From the NCBI RefSeq assembly GCF_006494375.1, contig NZ_VHIZ01000006.1, positions 1-46,973 on the forward strand: 46,973 bases of DNA. The letters are read 5' to 3'. Positions within the stretch are counted from its first letter, which is position 1. Each line of letters begins with the position of its first letter. Shown piece by piece: positions 18,345-25,871 of the stretch. A model generated the notes under the pieces. The model did not search any database, had not been told where the DNA came from, and saw nothing but the letters and a program-made list of their open reading frames with translations. Made by a program: the position numbers and the translations under genes. The DNA comes from Pantoea anthophila. Its GTDB lineage: Bacteria > Pseudomonadota > Gammaproteobacteria > Enterobacterales > Enterobacteriaceae.

Positions 18345-18578
18345 TTATGCCCACGACTGCGGGAGGAGTTGCTGCGGCTGATTGATCGCTTTGCGCGCAA
18401 TCCAGTAGAGCAGAACACGCTCATCGTCACTGTCACGGTCAGCCATCGACAGCAGCTTGAGTGCCAGCGTCGATTTCGTCACAGGCTGCTGTTCTGTACT
18501 GAGTTCAACCACGGCCTGACCGATGATGCAGCAGACTTCGTCTTCACTGGTAGTGGATTCATATGTCCGGTCTTTCAT
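18345..18578 (-). CDS. Small regulator of the YmgB/AriR (biofilm, acid-resistance) family
   Basis: This 77-residue protein has the layout of E. coli AriR/YmgB: a loose N-terminus, then EDEVCCIIGQAVVELS, which parallels the E.SAVLGQAV segment of AriR, then a second helix containing ALKLLSMAD and a third. The family forms helical dimers that act with phosphodiesterase-type regulators in biofilm and acid control. A very strong ribosome site (AGGAGG) precedes the ATG. It is monocistronic and convergent with the EamA gene. The family call is by pattern; the local role is unknown. Confidence 0.65.
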   Translation of the reverse strand: MKDRTYESTTSEDEVCCIIGQAVVELSTEQQPVTKSTLALKLLSMADRDSDDERVLLYWIARKAINQPQQLLPQSWA

Positions 18579-18733
18579 ATTTCCTCCTGTTGAGTGAACC
18601 CCTATCCTGGCAAAAGATCCGGAAACCTGCTTACAGAAACAGCAGTGTGAAACATTATCTTACCGCTCATTACGCTTACTCATCAGGTTGCCGCTTTGGT
18701 TACCTTCAGCGCGACCTCAAAGAGAGTGCACAA

Positions 18734-18764
18734 TGCCATTCATACCCGCTGGATGGCATTTCAT
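18734..18764 (+). promoter_or_regulatory. YpdB (PyrR) direct-repeat operator of yhjX
   Basis: TGCCATTCAT and GGCATTTCAT are direct repeats separated by exactly 11 bases, about 95 bases before the yhjX start. In E. coli YpdB binds two GGCATTTCAT motifs 11 bases apart before yhjX. The second repeat is a perfect match and the first differs at two positions. Confidence 0.85.
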
Positions 18765-18860
18765 TCCCTGATCCGTTCCGTTCATGCGTTTGCTACGCCT
18801 GCGCGCGCGTTACTGCTTTATTCTGACCGCAGTTTCCAGATTCCCGGACGGGAGAGATAA

Positions 18861-20090
18861 ATGATGAACCAGACGCAGCAGGCTTCATACCAGCGTTCCC
18901 GCTGGCTTACATTGTTCGGCACCGTAATCACTCAGTTCGCGCTGGGGTCAGTCTACACATGGAGTCTTTTCAACGGCCAGCTCTCCCACAAGCTGAATGC
19001 ACCGATCAGTCAGGTGGCTTTTTCGTTTGGCCTGCTGAGTCTGGGGCTGGCAATTGCCTCGTCACTGGCCGGTAAATTACAGGAACGTTTTGGCGTACGC
19101 CGCGTCACGATCGGAGCCGGTGTGCTAATGGCGGTCGGCTTCTGGCTGACCGCGCAGGCTGATAACCTGATGATGCTCTATTTCAGCGCCGGGTTGCTGG
19201 TGGGTCTGGCCGATGGGGCGGGTTACCTGATGACGCTGTCAAACTGCGTGATGTGGTTCCCGGAGCGCAAAGGGATGATCTCTGCCTGTGCCATTGGCGC
19301 ATATGGCCTGGGCAGTCTTGGATTCAAGTTCATCTGCGGCGCTCTGCTGGCCTCGGTGGGTCTGGAGCAGACCTTTATGATCTGGGGCGTGCTGGCCATG
19401 TCGATGATTATCCTGGGGGCTTTGCTGATGCGCGATGCGCCTCTGCAGGAAAACAGCAGCAGCCAGCGAGGTCAGCAACAGGCGCGTGATTATACGCTGG
19501 CACAATCGGTGCGTATGCCGCAGTACTGGATGCTGGCGCTGATGTTCCTGACCGCCTGCATGAGTGGTCTCTATGTTATCGGGGTGGCTAAAGACATCGG
19601 TGAAGGCCTGGTGCATCTGACCACCCAGACTGCCGCCAGTGCCGTCACCGTGATCGCCATCGCTAACCTGAGCGGCCGTCTGGTGCTGGGCGTGCTGTCC
19701 GACCGGATGATGCGCATCCGGGTGATTTCGCTGGCGCAGATAGTGTCGCTGATTGGGATGAGCGTGCTGCTTTTCACCCGGATGAATGAGAGCACTTTCT
19801 TCCTGTCACTCGCCTGTGTGGCCTTCAGCTTTGGCGGAACCATCACGGTATTTCCTTCGCTGGTCAGTGACTTCTTCGGCCTTAATAACCTGACCAAAAA
19901 CTATGGCCTGCTCTATCTCGGCTTTGGCATCGGCAGCGTACTGGGCTCACTGGTTGCCTCACTGTTTGGCGGTTTCACGGTGACATTCAGCCTGATTATG
20001 ACGCTGCTGGTCATCTCCCTGTTCCTGTCACTCACTATCCGTCTGCCACAGCGTACGGTTGCGCCAGCACCGGTATTGCAGCGCCACTGA
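18861..20090 (+). CDS. yhjX: YhjX, OFA-type MFS transporter induced by pyruvate
   Basis: This 409-residue, 12-helix protein is close to E. coli YhjX along its whole length: TLFGTVITQFALGSVYTWS early on, then LADGAGYL.TLSNCV.WFPERKG, and late FGGTITVFPSLVS.FFGLNN. The family holds oxalate/formate-type antiporters. YhjX is the only well-established target of the YpdA/YpdB pyruvate system. The matching operator lies at 18734-18764 and ypdA/ypdB are at 29366-31779. The ribosome site GGGAGAG precedes a double ATG. Its true substrate is not settled. Confidence 0.93.
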   Translation: MMNQTQQASYQRSRWLTLFGTVITQFALGSVYTWSLFNGQLSHKLNAPISQVAFSFGLLSLGLAIASSLAGKLQERFGVRRVTIGAGVLMAVGFWLTAQADNLMMLYFSAGLLVGLADGAGYLMTLSNCVMWFPERKGMISACAIGAYGLGSLGFKFICGALLASVGLEQTFMIWGVLAMSMIILGALLMRDAPLQENSSSQRGQQQARDYTLAQSVRMPQYWMLALMFLTACMSGLYVIGVAKDIGEGLVHLTTQTAASAVTVIAIANLSGRLVLGVLSDRMMRIRVISLAQIVSLIGMSVLLFTRMNESTFFLSLACVAFSFGGTITVFPSLVSDFFGLNNLTKNYGLLYLGFGIGSVLGSLVASLFGGFTVTFSLIMTLLVISLFLSLTIRLPQRTVAPAPVLQRH

Positions 20091-20097
20091 TCCTGTC

Positions 20098-20117
20098 GGG
20101 CCGTGTTGCCACGGCCC
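20098..20117. terminator. Hairpin between convergent yhjX and lactonase gene
   Basis: GGGCCGTG, TTGC loop, CACGGCCC lies in the 35-base gap between two convergent stops. T runs are poor on both sides, so it probably works as a modest bidirectional terminator. Confidence 0.6.
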
Positions 20118-20125
20118 AATCATCC

Positions 20126-21001
20126 TCAGCCGCGGAAACGCGGCTCTGCCACACCCGCCACGGCCACGTCCACAGCAAAGAGATCGCCCGACAGGGGATA
20201 GCGCGCCAGCTCCTCCTCCGTTCGATCTTCCCGTGAGCTGGTGATAAACAGCGTTTTAAGGTCGGCGCCGCCAAAGGCCACCATGGTTGGCCACTTCACC
20301 GGCAGCAGGATCTCATCGACGATTTCACTGCTCTGCGGGTCGATACGCACCACACGTCCGCCATCGAACTGGGCTGACCAGTAAAATCCTTCGCTATCCA
20401 CCGCAGCACCATCCGGTAGTCCCCCTTTCGCATCGAAGCGCCGGAATACCGTACGTTCGCCCGGTTCACCCTGCTCATCTAAAGGATAGCGATAGAGGGT
20501 CTCGTTCGGCGTGTCACTGTGATACATCCAGCGCCGATCGGGGGAGAAAGCCAGCCCGTTAGAGATTTTGATGTCGCGCGCTTTCACCTCCAGCGTCAGG
20601 TCGGGCGTGACGCGGCAAAGCAGGCCGCCATTTTTATCCTGCGGCTCCCACAGGCTGCCACACCAGAAATTGCCCCAGGGATCGACGCGTCCATCATTGA
20701 ACCGGCTTAACGGCGCGTCACCCGGATTTTCGGCAATCTTTTTCTCAGGCCGGCCCTGCGCGTCCAGCAGCCAGACACCGTTACGCAAGGCGGCGATCAG
20801 TCCACCCTGCTCGCGCAGACCAATGCAGCCTACCTCTTCCGCCTGCGGAAAAGTCTGCAGTTCACCGCTGGCCGGGTCGAAACGGTGAATTGCCGGTGCC
20901 AGAATATCGACACTCCACAACACCTGTTCTTCCACTGACCAGAGCGGACATTCGCCCAGCTCAGCCTGTAATGCCAGAATATGTCTTACTTCATGTGCCA
21001 T
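20126..21001 (-). CDS. SMP-30/gluconolactonase-family hydrolase
   Basis: This 291-residue six-bladed beta-propeller protein belongs to the SMP-30/LRE family, which hydrolyses sugar lactones with one divalent metal. Expected metal ligands are present: Glu17 in LGECPLW, Asn148 in ISNGLAFSPD and Asp197 in GLPDGAAVDSEG. The FNDGRVDPWGNFWCG segment near 101-115 is also diagnostic. No export signal, so cytoplasmic. It is a single gene convergent with yhjX. There are no sugar genes beside it, so the substrate (gluconolactone, arabinonolactone or other) stays open. Confidence 0.88.
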   Translation of the reverse strand: MAHEVRHILALQAELGECPLWSVEEQVLWSVDILAPAIHRFDPASGELQTFPQAEEVGCIGLREQGGLIAALRNGVWLLDAQGRPEKKIAENPGDAPLSRFNDGRVDPWGNFWCGSLWEPQDKNGGLLCRVTPDLTLEVKARDIKISNGLAFSPDRRWMYHSDTPNETLYRYPLDEQGEPGERTVFRRFDAKGGLPDGAAVDSEGFYWSAQFDGGRVVRIDPQSSEIVDEILLPVKWPTMVAFGGADLKTLFITSSREDRTEEELARYPLSGDLFAVDVAVAGVAEPRFRG

Positions 21002-21264
21002 GTTTTTCTCCCGTTAAACTGACCTGCTAATAATGTAGTGATAAAAACGGTCAGATGAGAATTATTTTCGCTTGATTTTAAGAAGATTCTCTCTGATAGT
21101 GTTTATTATTCAGCCCATTCTGATTTCTTTATTTTCAGCCGCCGCAGAAAAGAACGCGCTGAAATATTCCGTCATATCTGTTTAACTAACTCTACAAAGC
21201 CTGCATTCTCACTCCACTTTTCCGTCGTAATGTCATAGTCATTGGAAAAGAGGAGACGCTTCCG

Positions 21265-21435
21265 ATGAAGAGATTAATTAAAGTCGCTTCGGTGGTAACG
21301 CTGATGACCTTATTAAGCGGTTGTATCATCAGCCCGAGGCACGACAACGGCTGGCACCATGGAGGTGGCGGGTATCACGGAGGCTATTATGGAGGTCATC
21401 ACGGAGGGTATCATGGCGGTCACCATCGCCATTAA
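21265..21435 (+). CDS. 56-residue His/Gly-rich small lipoprotein
   Basis: A short gene on the plus strand starts MKRLIKVASVVTLMTLLSGC, a clean lipoprotein signal with LLSGC putting the lipidated Cys at position 20. The mature part is only 37 residues and consists of repeated G-G-Y-H and G-H-H units, with about ten His residues. It suggests metal binding (nickel, zinc or copper), but no family is recognised. AGGAG lies 10 bases before the ATG, and a near-perfect terminator follows at 21482, so it is a self-contained transcription unit. The function is unknown. Confidence 0.75.
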   Translation: MKRLIKVASVVTLMTLLSGCIISPRHDNGWHHGGGGYHGGYYGGHHGGYHGGHHRH

Positions 21436-21481
21436 CGGGCAAAGATGTCACACAGCATAAAATAAAATTATAAAATCGTCA

Positions 21482-21510
21482 GGGCGGGATAATTATCCCG
21501 CCCTTTTTTA
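21482..21510 (+). terminator. Intrinsic terminator after the His-rich lipoprotein gene
   Basis: GGGCGGGATAA pairs perfectly with TTATCCCGCCC and is followed by seven T residues on the plus strand. It sits right before the stop of the convergent lipoprotein gene. Confidence 0.9.
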
Positions 21511-21511
21511 T

Positions 21512-21793
21512 TTAGCTTTTTATAGCGTAATTACACTGGAACCACGCTTTCTTCAGACCCGGAATATGACTTTCCTGTGCCGGCAGCGCCTCCACTTTAT
21601 CAAATCCTTTGTTGCTGCAGTAATTCGCCAGGTCAATATCCATCGCATCACGATTGACCTTCAGCGGGTCAAACCGATACTGAACGGTATTTGAGCTGGG
21701 ATCTTCGTCAACACGTTCAAATGCCCCGGGTTTGCTGGAGGTACATCCACTCAGCAGAATAAGCGCCAGTGCGCCGGTAATTAATTTTTTCAT
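21512..21793 (-). CDS. Small lipoprotein of unknown function
   Basis: This 93-residue protein begins MKKLITGALALILLSGC, a lipoprotein signal with the lipidated Cys at 17. The mature part has two further Cys residues (NYC and FQC) that could form a disulfide, and a pattern VQYRFDP...NR..M...L..YC...GFDK.....Q. It loosely recalls YecR-type enterobacterial lipoproteins, but I am not sure. GAGGAC precedes the ATG. It is monocistronic and convergent with the His-rich lipoprotein gene. The role is unknown. Confidence 0.75.
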   Translation of the reverse strand: MKKLITGALALILLSGCTSSKPGAFERVDEDPSSNTVQYRFDPLKVNRDAMDIDLANYCSNKGFDKVEALPAQESHIPGLKKAWFQCNYAIKS

Positions 21794-22015
21794 TTCGTTG
21801 TCCTCACTTTGCCGCGCAGTGTATGACGCGGCCTGTCACGCATCCATAGGATTAATGCGCGAAAAATCGAAACCTTAGAAGATTTTGCCAATTAATGCGA
21901 TACGATTAAACGGCTATCGCTATCGTACCAGACATGTCAGGATGCAGTCAGGCCCAACGAAAGACTGCACCACACCAGGAAATGCCAAAAATAAGAATCT
22001 GTTCCTCTCTTCCCT

Positions 22016-22040
22016 GCCCGCGCTTAGCGGGCTTTTTTTT
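22016..22040 (+). terminator. Orphan plus-strand terminator, possible small RNA end
   Basis: GCCCGC, a 5-base loop, GCGGGC, then eight T residues on the plus strand. No plus-strand gene ends here: the nearest ones upstream and downstream read left. It may close a short RNA that starts within 21800-21960. No confident promoter is seen. Confidence 0.6.
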
Positions 22041-22059
22041 GCCCGCTTCCAGCCATCCG

Positions 22060-22866
22060 TTACTGACCGGTCAGGGCAATCATTCTACGTAACAGATTAG
22101 CGGCGCGCTTGTCAGGTAATGCCAGAATGGCACTGTAGAGATCGATAGACATGGCACACAGCGATGAACGGTCTACCGCCGTGTCGGCAGGCATATTCAG
22201 CTGCTGCAGCTTTTCGCCCCACTGCTGATAGAGGCGACCGACGATGTTCTGCAGATCCGCCTGTGCCAGCGGCTTATCCAGTGGCTGATCGGGCGGAGGA
22301 CTATTCAGCAGCAGCTGTTCCATCGCATCCGCCTCCTTGCGATTCAGGGAAGGTGGCAGCGTGGTCAGCAAATTGATGCCTCCGCTCACCTGCGGATAGA
22401 GATAACGGAAGCAGAGACCCGGATCGAGTCTGTTCAGCGCCTTCATCTCTTCGACTGAAACGCGGATATAGTTAACAACCGCCTGATCCGTTCCGCGCAT
22501 CAGCCGCTGATTAATCACCTCGATCAGCCAGCCGCGCAGTTCGCCCGTCGCCTGCTCAGCCGGTTCTCCGGCCCGGATGCGGCGGGTCAGCTCCTGGGTC
22601 AGCAGCAGCCACAGCGCCGGTTCCTGCGTCTGCAGCACCCGGTAGCCCGGCATTGTTGCCAGCTGCTTCACCGCCTGCTCATGCTGGCTGGCCTGCAACC
22701 GATGCGGGGCGACCCAGCTGAACCAGACCAGATTCGCCAGTATCAGCGGCAGCAGAAAGAGAACCAGCCCCTGCCACAAACGCAGCCGGGTCGTTTTGAT
22801 CAGAACAATAATAATCAGCGCCAGCAGCGCAAACGCCGCCAGCGTAATAAAAAGCAGCCCATTCAT
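22060..22866 (-). CDS. Uncharacterised inner-membrane protein
   Basis: This 268-residue protein has two N-terminal membrane helices (about 3-25 and 32-52, the second ending in FSWVAPHRLQ) and then a largely helical soluble domain of about 210 residues. It contains a LCFRYLYPQVSGG segment and a Pro-rich stretch near 190-200. I do not recognise a family. It is the last gene of a minus-strand run, 9 bases after the usp gene and apparently co-transcribed with iclR and usp, which hints at a stress-linked envelope role. That function is only a guess from context. Confidence 0.7.
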   Translation of the reverse strand: MNGLLFITLAAFALLALIIIVLIKTTRLRLWQGLVLFLLPLILANLVWFSWVAPHRLQASQHEQAVKQLATMPGYRVLQTQEPALWLLLTQELTRRIRAGEPAEQATGELRGWLIEVINQRLMRGTDQAVVNYIRVSVEEMKALNRLDPGLCFRYLYPQVSGGINLLTTLPPSLNRKEADAMEQLLLNSPPPDQPLDKPLAQADLQNIVGRLYQQWGEKLQQLNMPADTAVDRSSLCAMSIDLYSAILALPDKRAANLLRRMIALTGQ

Positions 22867-22875
22867 GCGGCGGGA

Positions 22876-23328
22876 TTAATCCTTACGCACATCGATCAGC
22901 ACCGGACAGTGCGCACGTTCAATGACCGACGCGCTGACTGAGCCTTTCAATAACCGGTTAAAAGAGGAGAGATGGCGACGCCCCATAATGATCATGCTGG
23001 CCTTGAGCTGCTGCGACTGGACAACGATAGACTCTGCCGCGTCACCGGCCAGAATCATGCCTCGGGCCGTAATGCCGGCGCGCAGCAGCGGTGCCAGCGC
23101 ATGGCGCACCACCAGCTCGGCAGTGTTCTGCTCATCCTGCGCGGCCACAAAATCGGCCGGATCTTCACCCGCGTCGATTTCCATCGGCTGATTGCAGGCG
23201 GAGTAGGCAGGATCTATACAGCACAGCACCACCACTTCCGCACGATGTGCCAGCGCTTCTTCAATGGTTAAGGCGACCACTTTCTCCGCTACCGGAGAGT
23301 GATCAATGGCCATCAGCAGGGTTTTCAT
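22876..23328 (-). CDS. Universal stress protein, UspA family
   Basis: This 150-residue UspA-fold protein has the N-terminal strand MKTLLMAIDHSPVAEK with the Asp that contacts ATP in the binding subgroup. The late nucleotide motif, normally G-2x-G-9x-G-S/T, appears as GRRHLSSFNRLLKGSVS, with His at the second Gly position. ATP binding is therefore possible but not certain. It ends APCP-like (AHCPVLIDV), as in the family. The gene lies 7 bases after iclR and 9 before the membrane-protein gene, forming one operon. Confidence 0.9.
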   Translation of the reverse strand: MKTLLMAIDHSPVAEKVVALTIEEALAHRAEVVVLCCIDPAYSACNQPMEIDAGEDPADFVAAQDEQNTAELVVRHALAPLLRAGITARGMILAGDAAESIVVQSQQLKASMIIMGRRHLSSFNRLLKGSVSASVIERAHCPVLIDVRKD

Positions 23329-23335
23329 CAGATGC

Positions 23336-24121
23336 TTATCCTTCTATCGCGGCAACTTTGCCGATTTCACGTACCAGTGCCTCTTTACACTTCAGCATCT
23401 CGTCACGAAAGCGGGCTTCGTGTCGCAGAAAACGTGCAGAGGGCACCAGCAAAGAGACAGAAAAACGACCAAACAGCGTATCCAGCGCAAACGCCATGGT
23501 AGAGACGCCTTCCAGCGTTTCGCCCCGATCCACGGCAATGCCGGTTTCGCGAACCTCCCCGAGCAGCTGCAGCAACTGCGGCAGGGTTTTCACGGTCATA
23601 TCCGTTAACTCCTGCCAGTCATCACCGACAATGGTTCGCACATCTTTGTCACACTCGAGCGCCAGCAGTGCCCGCCCCCCGGATGTGCTGTAAAGCGGCA
23701 GATTAAGCCCCATATGCGGAACGACACGAAGCTCACGCGATGCCACCACGTGATGAACAATCGCCAGCTGGCTGCCGCTGGCGCGTGCCAGTGAGACGGT
23801 TTCGTTGGTATCGGAGGAGAGTTTTTCCAGCAGCGGGCTGACCAGGTCTACGACATCGGTATGGACGCTGGAGATGAGTTTCAGCAGTGCCGGCCCCAGC
23901 CGCAGTCCGCCCGCCCCGCTGCTGCGCACCAGCTCTGCGCTGTCGAGCGCGGCGACAATCCGCTGCACCGTTGAACGCGGCAGTTCGACCGCCTGCGCGA
24001 TCTCGCCGAGGCTCATGCCGCCCGGCTGCTGGCCCAGCGCATTAAGAATTTTTGCCGCACGGGCGATGACCTGTATACCGCCCGTTTTTTCATCCTCGCG
24101 GCTGGAGGGGTGATGTGCCAT
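23336..24121 (-). CDS. IclR-family transcriptional regulator
   Basis: This 261-residue regulator has an N-terminal winged helix-turn-helix (about 18-80, MSLGEIAQAVELPRSTVQRIV) and a C-terminal IclR effector-binding domain. The start at 24121 has AGGACG upstream and begins MAHHPSSRED; a longer frame to 24238 runs through the operator region and is rejected. It is divergent from an EmrAB-like efflux pair, and two copies of a 19-bp sequence lie between them. It probably represses the pump, and perhaps itself, until a small, often aromatic, ligand appears. It heads an operon with usp. Confidence 0.9.
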   Translation of the reverse strand: MAHHPSSREDEKTGGIQVIARAAKILNALGQQPGGMSLGEIAQAVELPRSTVQRIVAALDSAELVRSSGAGGLRLGPALLKLISSVHTDVVDLVSPLLEKLSSDTNETVSLARASGSQLAIVHHVVASRELRVVPHMGLNLPLYSTSGGRALLALECDKDVRTIVGDDWQELTDMTVKTLPQLLQLLGEVRETGIAVDRGETLEGVSTMAFALDTLFGRFSVSLLVPSARFLRHEARFRDEMLKCKEALVREIGKVAAIEG

Positions 24122-24178
24122 AGCGTCGTCCTGTTTGAGCTGCCTTACTGTAACCCGATTGCCGCACTTTTTACAGCC

Positions 24179-24242
24179 TGTACCACATTGCAATACAGCA
24201 TACCGGGATGTAATATTACCGGCTGTATCACATCGCAATACA
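24179..24242. promoter_or_regulatory. Two 19-bp repeated operators between iclR and the efflux genes
   Basis: TGTACCACATTGCAATACA (24179-24197) and TGTATCACATCGCAATACA (24224-24242) are direct repeats 45 bp apart. Each has TGTA..TACA inverted ends. Between them is the 10-bp palindrome GTAATATTAC. The layout strongly suggests the binding sites of the divergent IclR regulator. Confidence 0.75.
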
Positions 24243-24270
24243 CTGCATCATAATAACGAGATCGCCTGCT

Positions 24271-25869
24271 ATGAACGCCAGGTCCGCCGCTGTGCCGGCC
24301 CCCCACCCTTTTACGCTGCGTCTGGCGCTGGGTTTAGTCGGTGTCCTCATCGCCGCCCTGACCTCCGGACTGAATGATCGCGTCAGTGATATTGCGCTGG
24401 CCGATATTCGTGCCGCAATCGGTATCAGTGTCGATCAGGGTAGCTGGATTATTTCCGGTTATCAGGCAGCCGAAGTCGCTGCCATGATGATTGCGCCCTG
24501 GTTTGCCGTCACGCTGTCGCTGCGACGCTTCACGCTCGGCGTGTCAGCGGGATTTATGCTGACCGGCATTCTGCTGCCGCTGGTGCCTGACCCAACGCTG
24601 TTTATCAGCCTGCGCGTTCTGCAGGGACTTTTTGGCGGCGCATTACCGCCGATGCTGATGACTGTCGCCCTGCGCTTTCTGCCGCCCCCGTTTAAACTCT
24701 TTGGCCTGGCGGGCTATGCCCTGACCGCCACGTTCGGTCCCAACATGGCGGCCTCGCTCGCCGCGTTGTGGACCGATCACGTCAGCTGGATGATGGTCTT
24801 CTGGCAGGTGGTGCCCGGCATGCTGATTGCCATGCTGTTGATCAGCCGGGGAATCCCGCAGGACCCACTGCGTCCCGAACGCTTTCAGCAGATCGATCTG
24901 TTCGGCATGGTGACCGGCTGCAGTGGGGTGGCACTGCTGGTGCTGGTGCTGACCCAGGGGGAGCGCCTCGACTGGCTCAATTCGCCGCTGATTACCGGAA
25001 TGCTGCTGACGGCTCTGCCGCTGCTGCTGGTCTTTCTGATTAACGAGTGGTTTCACCCGCTGCCGCTGTTTAAGCTGCAGATGCTCCGGCGGCCCAATCT
25101 GGCGCACGGCTTGCTGGGCCTGGCCTGCGTGCTGATCCTGGGACTCTCAGGTTCTGCCCTGCCTTCCGCCTATTTTGCTCAGGTCAGCGGATTTCGCACC
25201 CTGGAGTTTGCCCCGCTGGCGCTGACGGTCGGTCTGCCGCAGCTGCTGATCGCGCCGCTGATTGCCGCCCTGCTGAATATTCGCCGGGTCGACTGCCGCT
25301 GGATGCTGACAGCGGGCGTCGGCCTGCTGGTGGTTGCATGTCTGCTGGGGACACAGATCACCAGCGACTGGGCGCGACAGAATTTCTGGCTGCTGCAGAT
25401 CCTGCAGGCGTTCGGACAACCCATGATCATTCTGCCGATTCTGATGAGCGCCACCAGCGTCGTGGCGCCACCCGAAGGCCCCTTTGCCTCGGCGATGTTT
25501 AATACGGTGCGCGGCTTTTCCAGCATCGCAGCCTCCACACTGGTTGAAGTATTCCTGACTCACCGCGAGCAGTTTCACTCCAGCGTACTGATCGACCAGG
25601 CGGCCAGCCGCAGCTGGCTGATGACCGCACCGACCGCCGCTCAGGCCAGCAGCAGCCTGCCGCTGTTGCCTGACGGCAGCATCAGTACCAGCGCGAATCT
25701 GAGTGGATTCGCCACCCTGGTGCGGCATCAGGCAACGGTGCTGGGCCTGAGCGACAGCTGGCTGATGCTGACAGGCTTTGCCGCCTGCCTGCTGGTGCTG
25801 ACCGCCATCCTGCCAAAACGGGTCTGGCCGCCGCAGACTCTGATTCAACCCCCTTCCCGGAATAACTGA
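24271..25869 (+). CDS. MFS efflux transporter, DHA2 (EmrB-like) family
   Basis: This 532-residue inner-membrane transporter has about 14 predicted helices, the DHA2 number. A segment resembling motif A is degenerate, but IALADIRAAIGIS.DQGSWIISGYQAAEVAAM is the typical EmrB-type first loop and helix. A long periplasmic segment near 445-485 precedes the last helix. It lies 2 bases before an HlyD-type adaptor, so the two should form an EmrAB-like pump with an outer-membrane channel from elsewhere (TolC). The divergent IclR gene and repeats point to ligand-controlled expression. The substrate is unknown, perhaps aromatic acids or plant phenolics. Confidence 0.88.
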   Translation: MNARSAAVPAPHPFTLRLALGLVGVLIAALTSGLNDRVSDIALADIRAAIGISVDQGSWIISGYQAAEVAAMMIAPWFAVTLSLRRFTLGVSAGFMLTGILLPLVPDPTLFISLRVLQGLFGGALPPMLMTVALRFLPPPFKLFGLAGYALTATFGPNMAASLAALWTDHVSWMMVFWQVVPGMLIAMLLISRGIPQDPLRPERFQQIDLFGMVTGCSGVALLVLVLTQGERLDWLNSPLITGMLLTALPLLLVFLINEWFHPLPLFKLQMLRRPNLAHGLLGLACVLILGLSGSALPSAYFAQVSGFRTLEFAPLALTVGLPQLLIAPLIAALLNIRRVDCRWMLTAGVGLLVVACLLGTQITSDWARQNFWLLQILQAFGQPMIILPILMSATSVVAPPEGPFASAMFNTVRGFSSIAASTLVEVFLTHREQFHSSVLIDQAASRSWLMTAPTAAQASSSLPLLPDGSISTSANLSGFATLVRHQATVLGLSDSWLMLTGFAACLLVLTAILPKRVWPPQTLIQPPSRNN

Positions 25870-25871
25870 AT

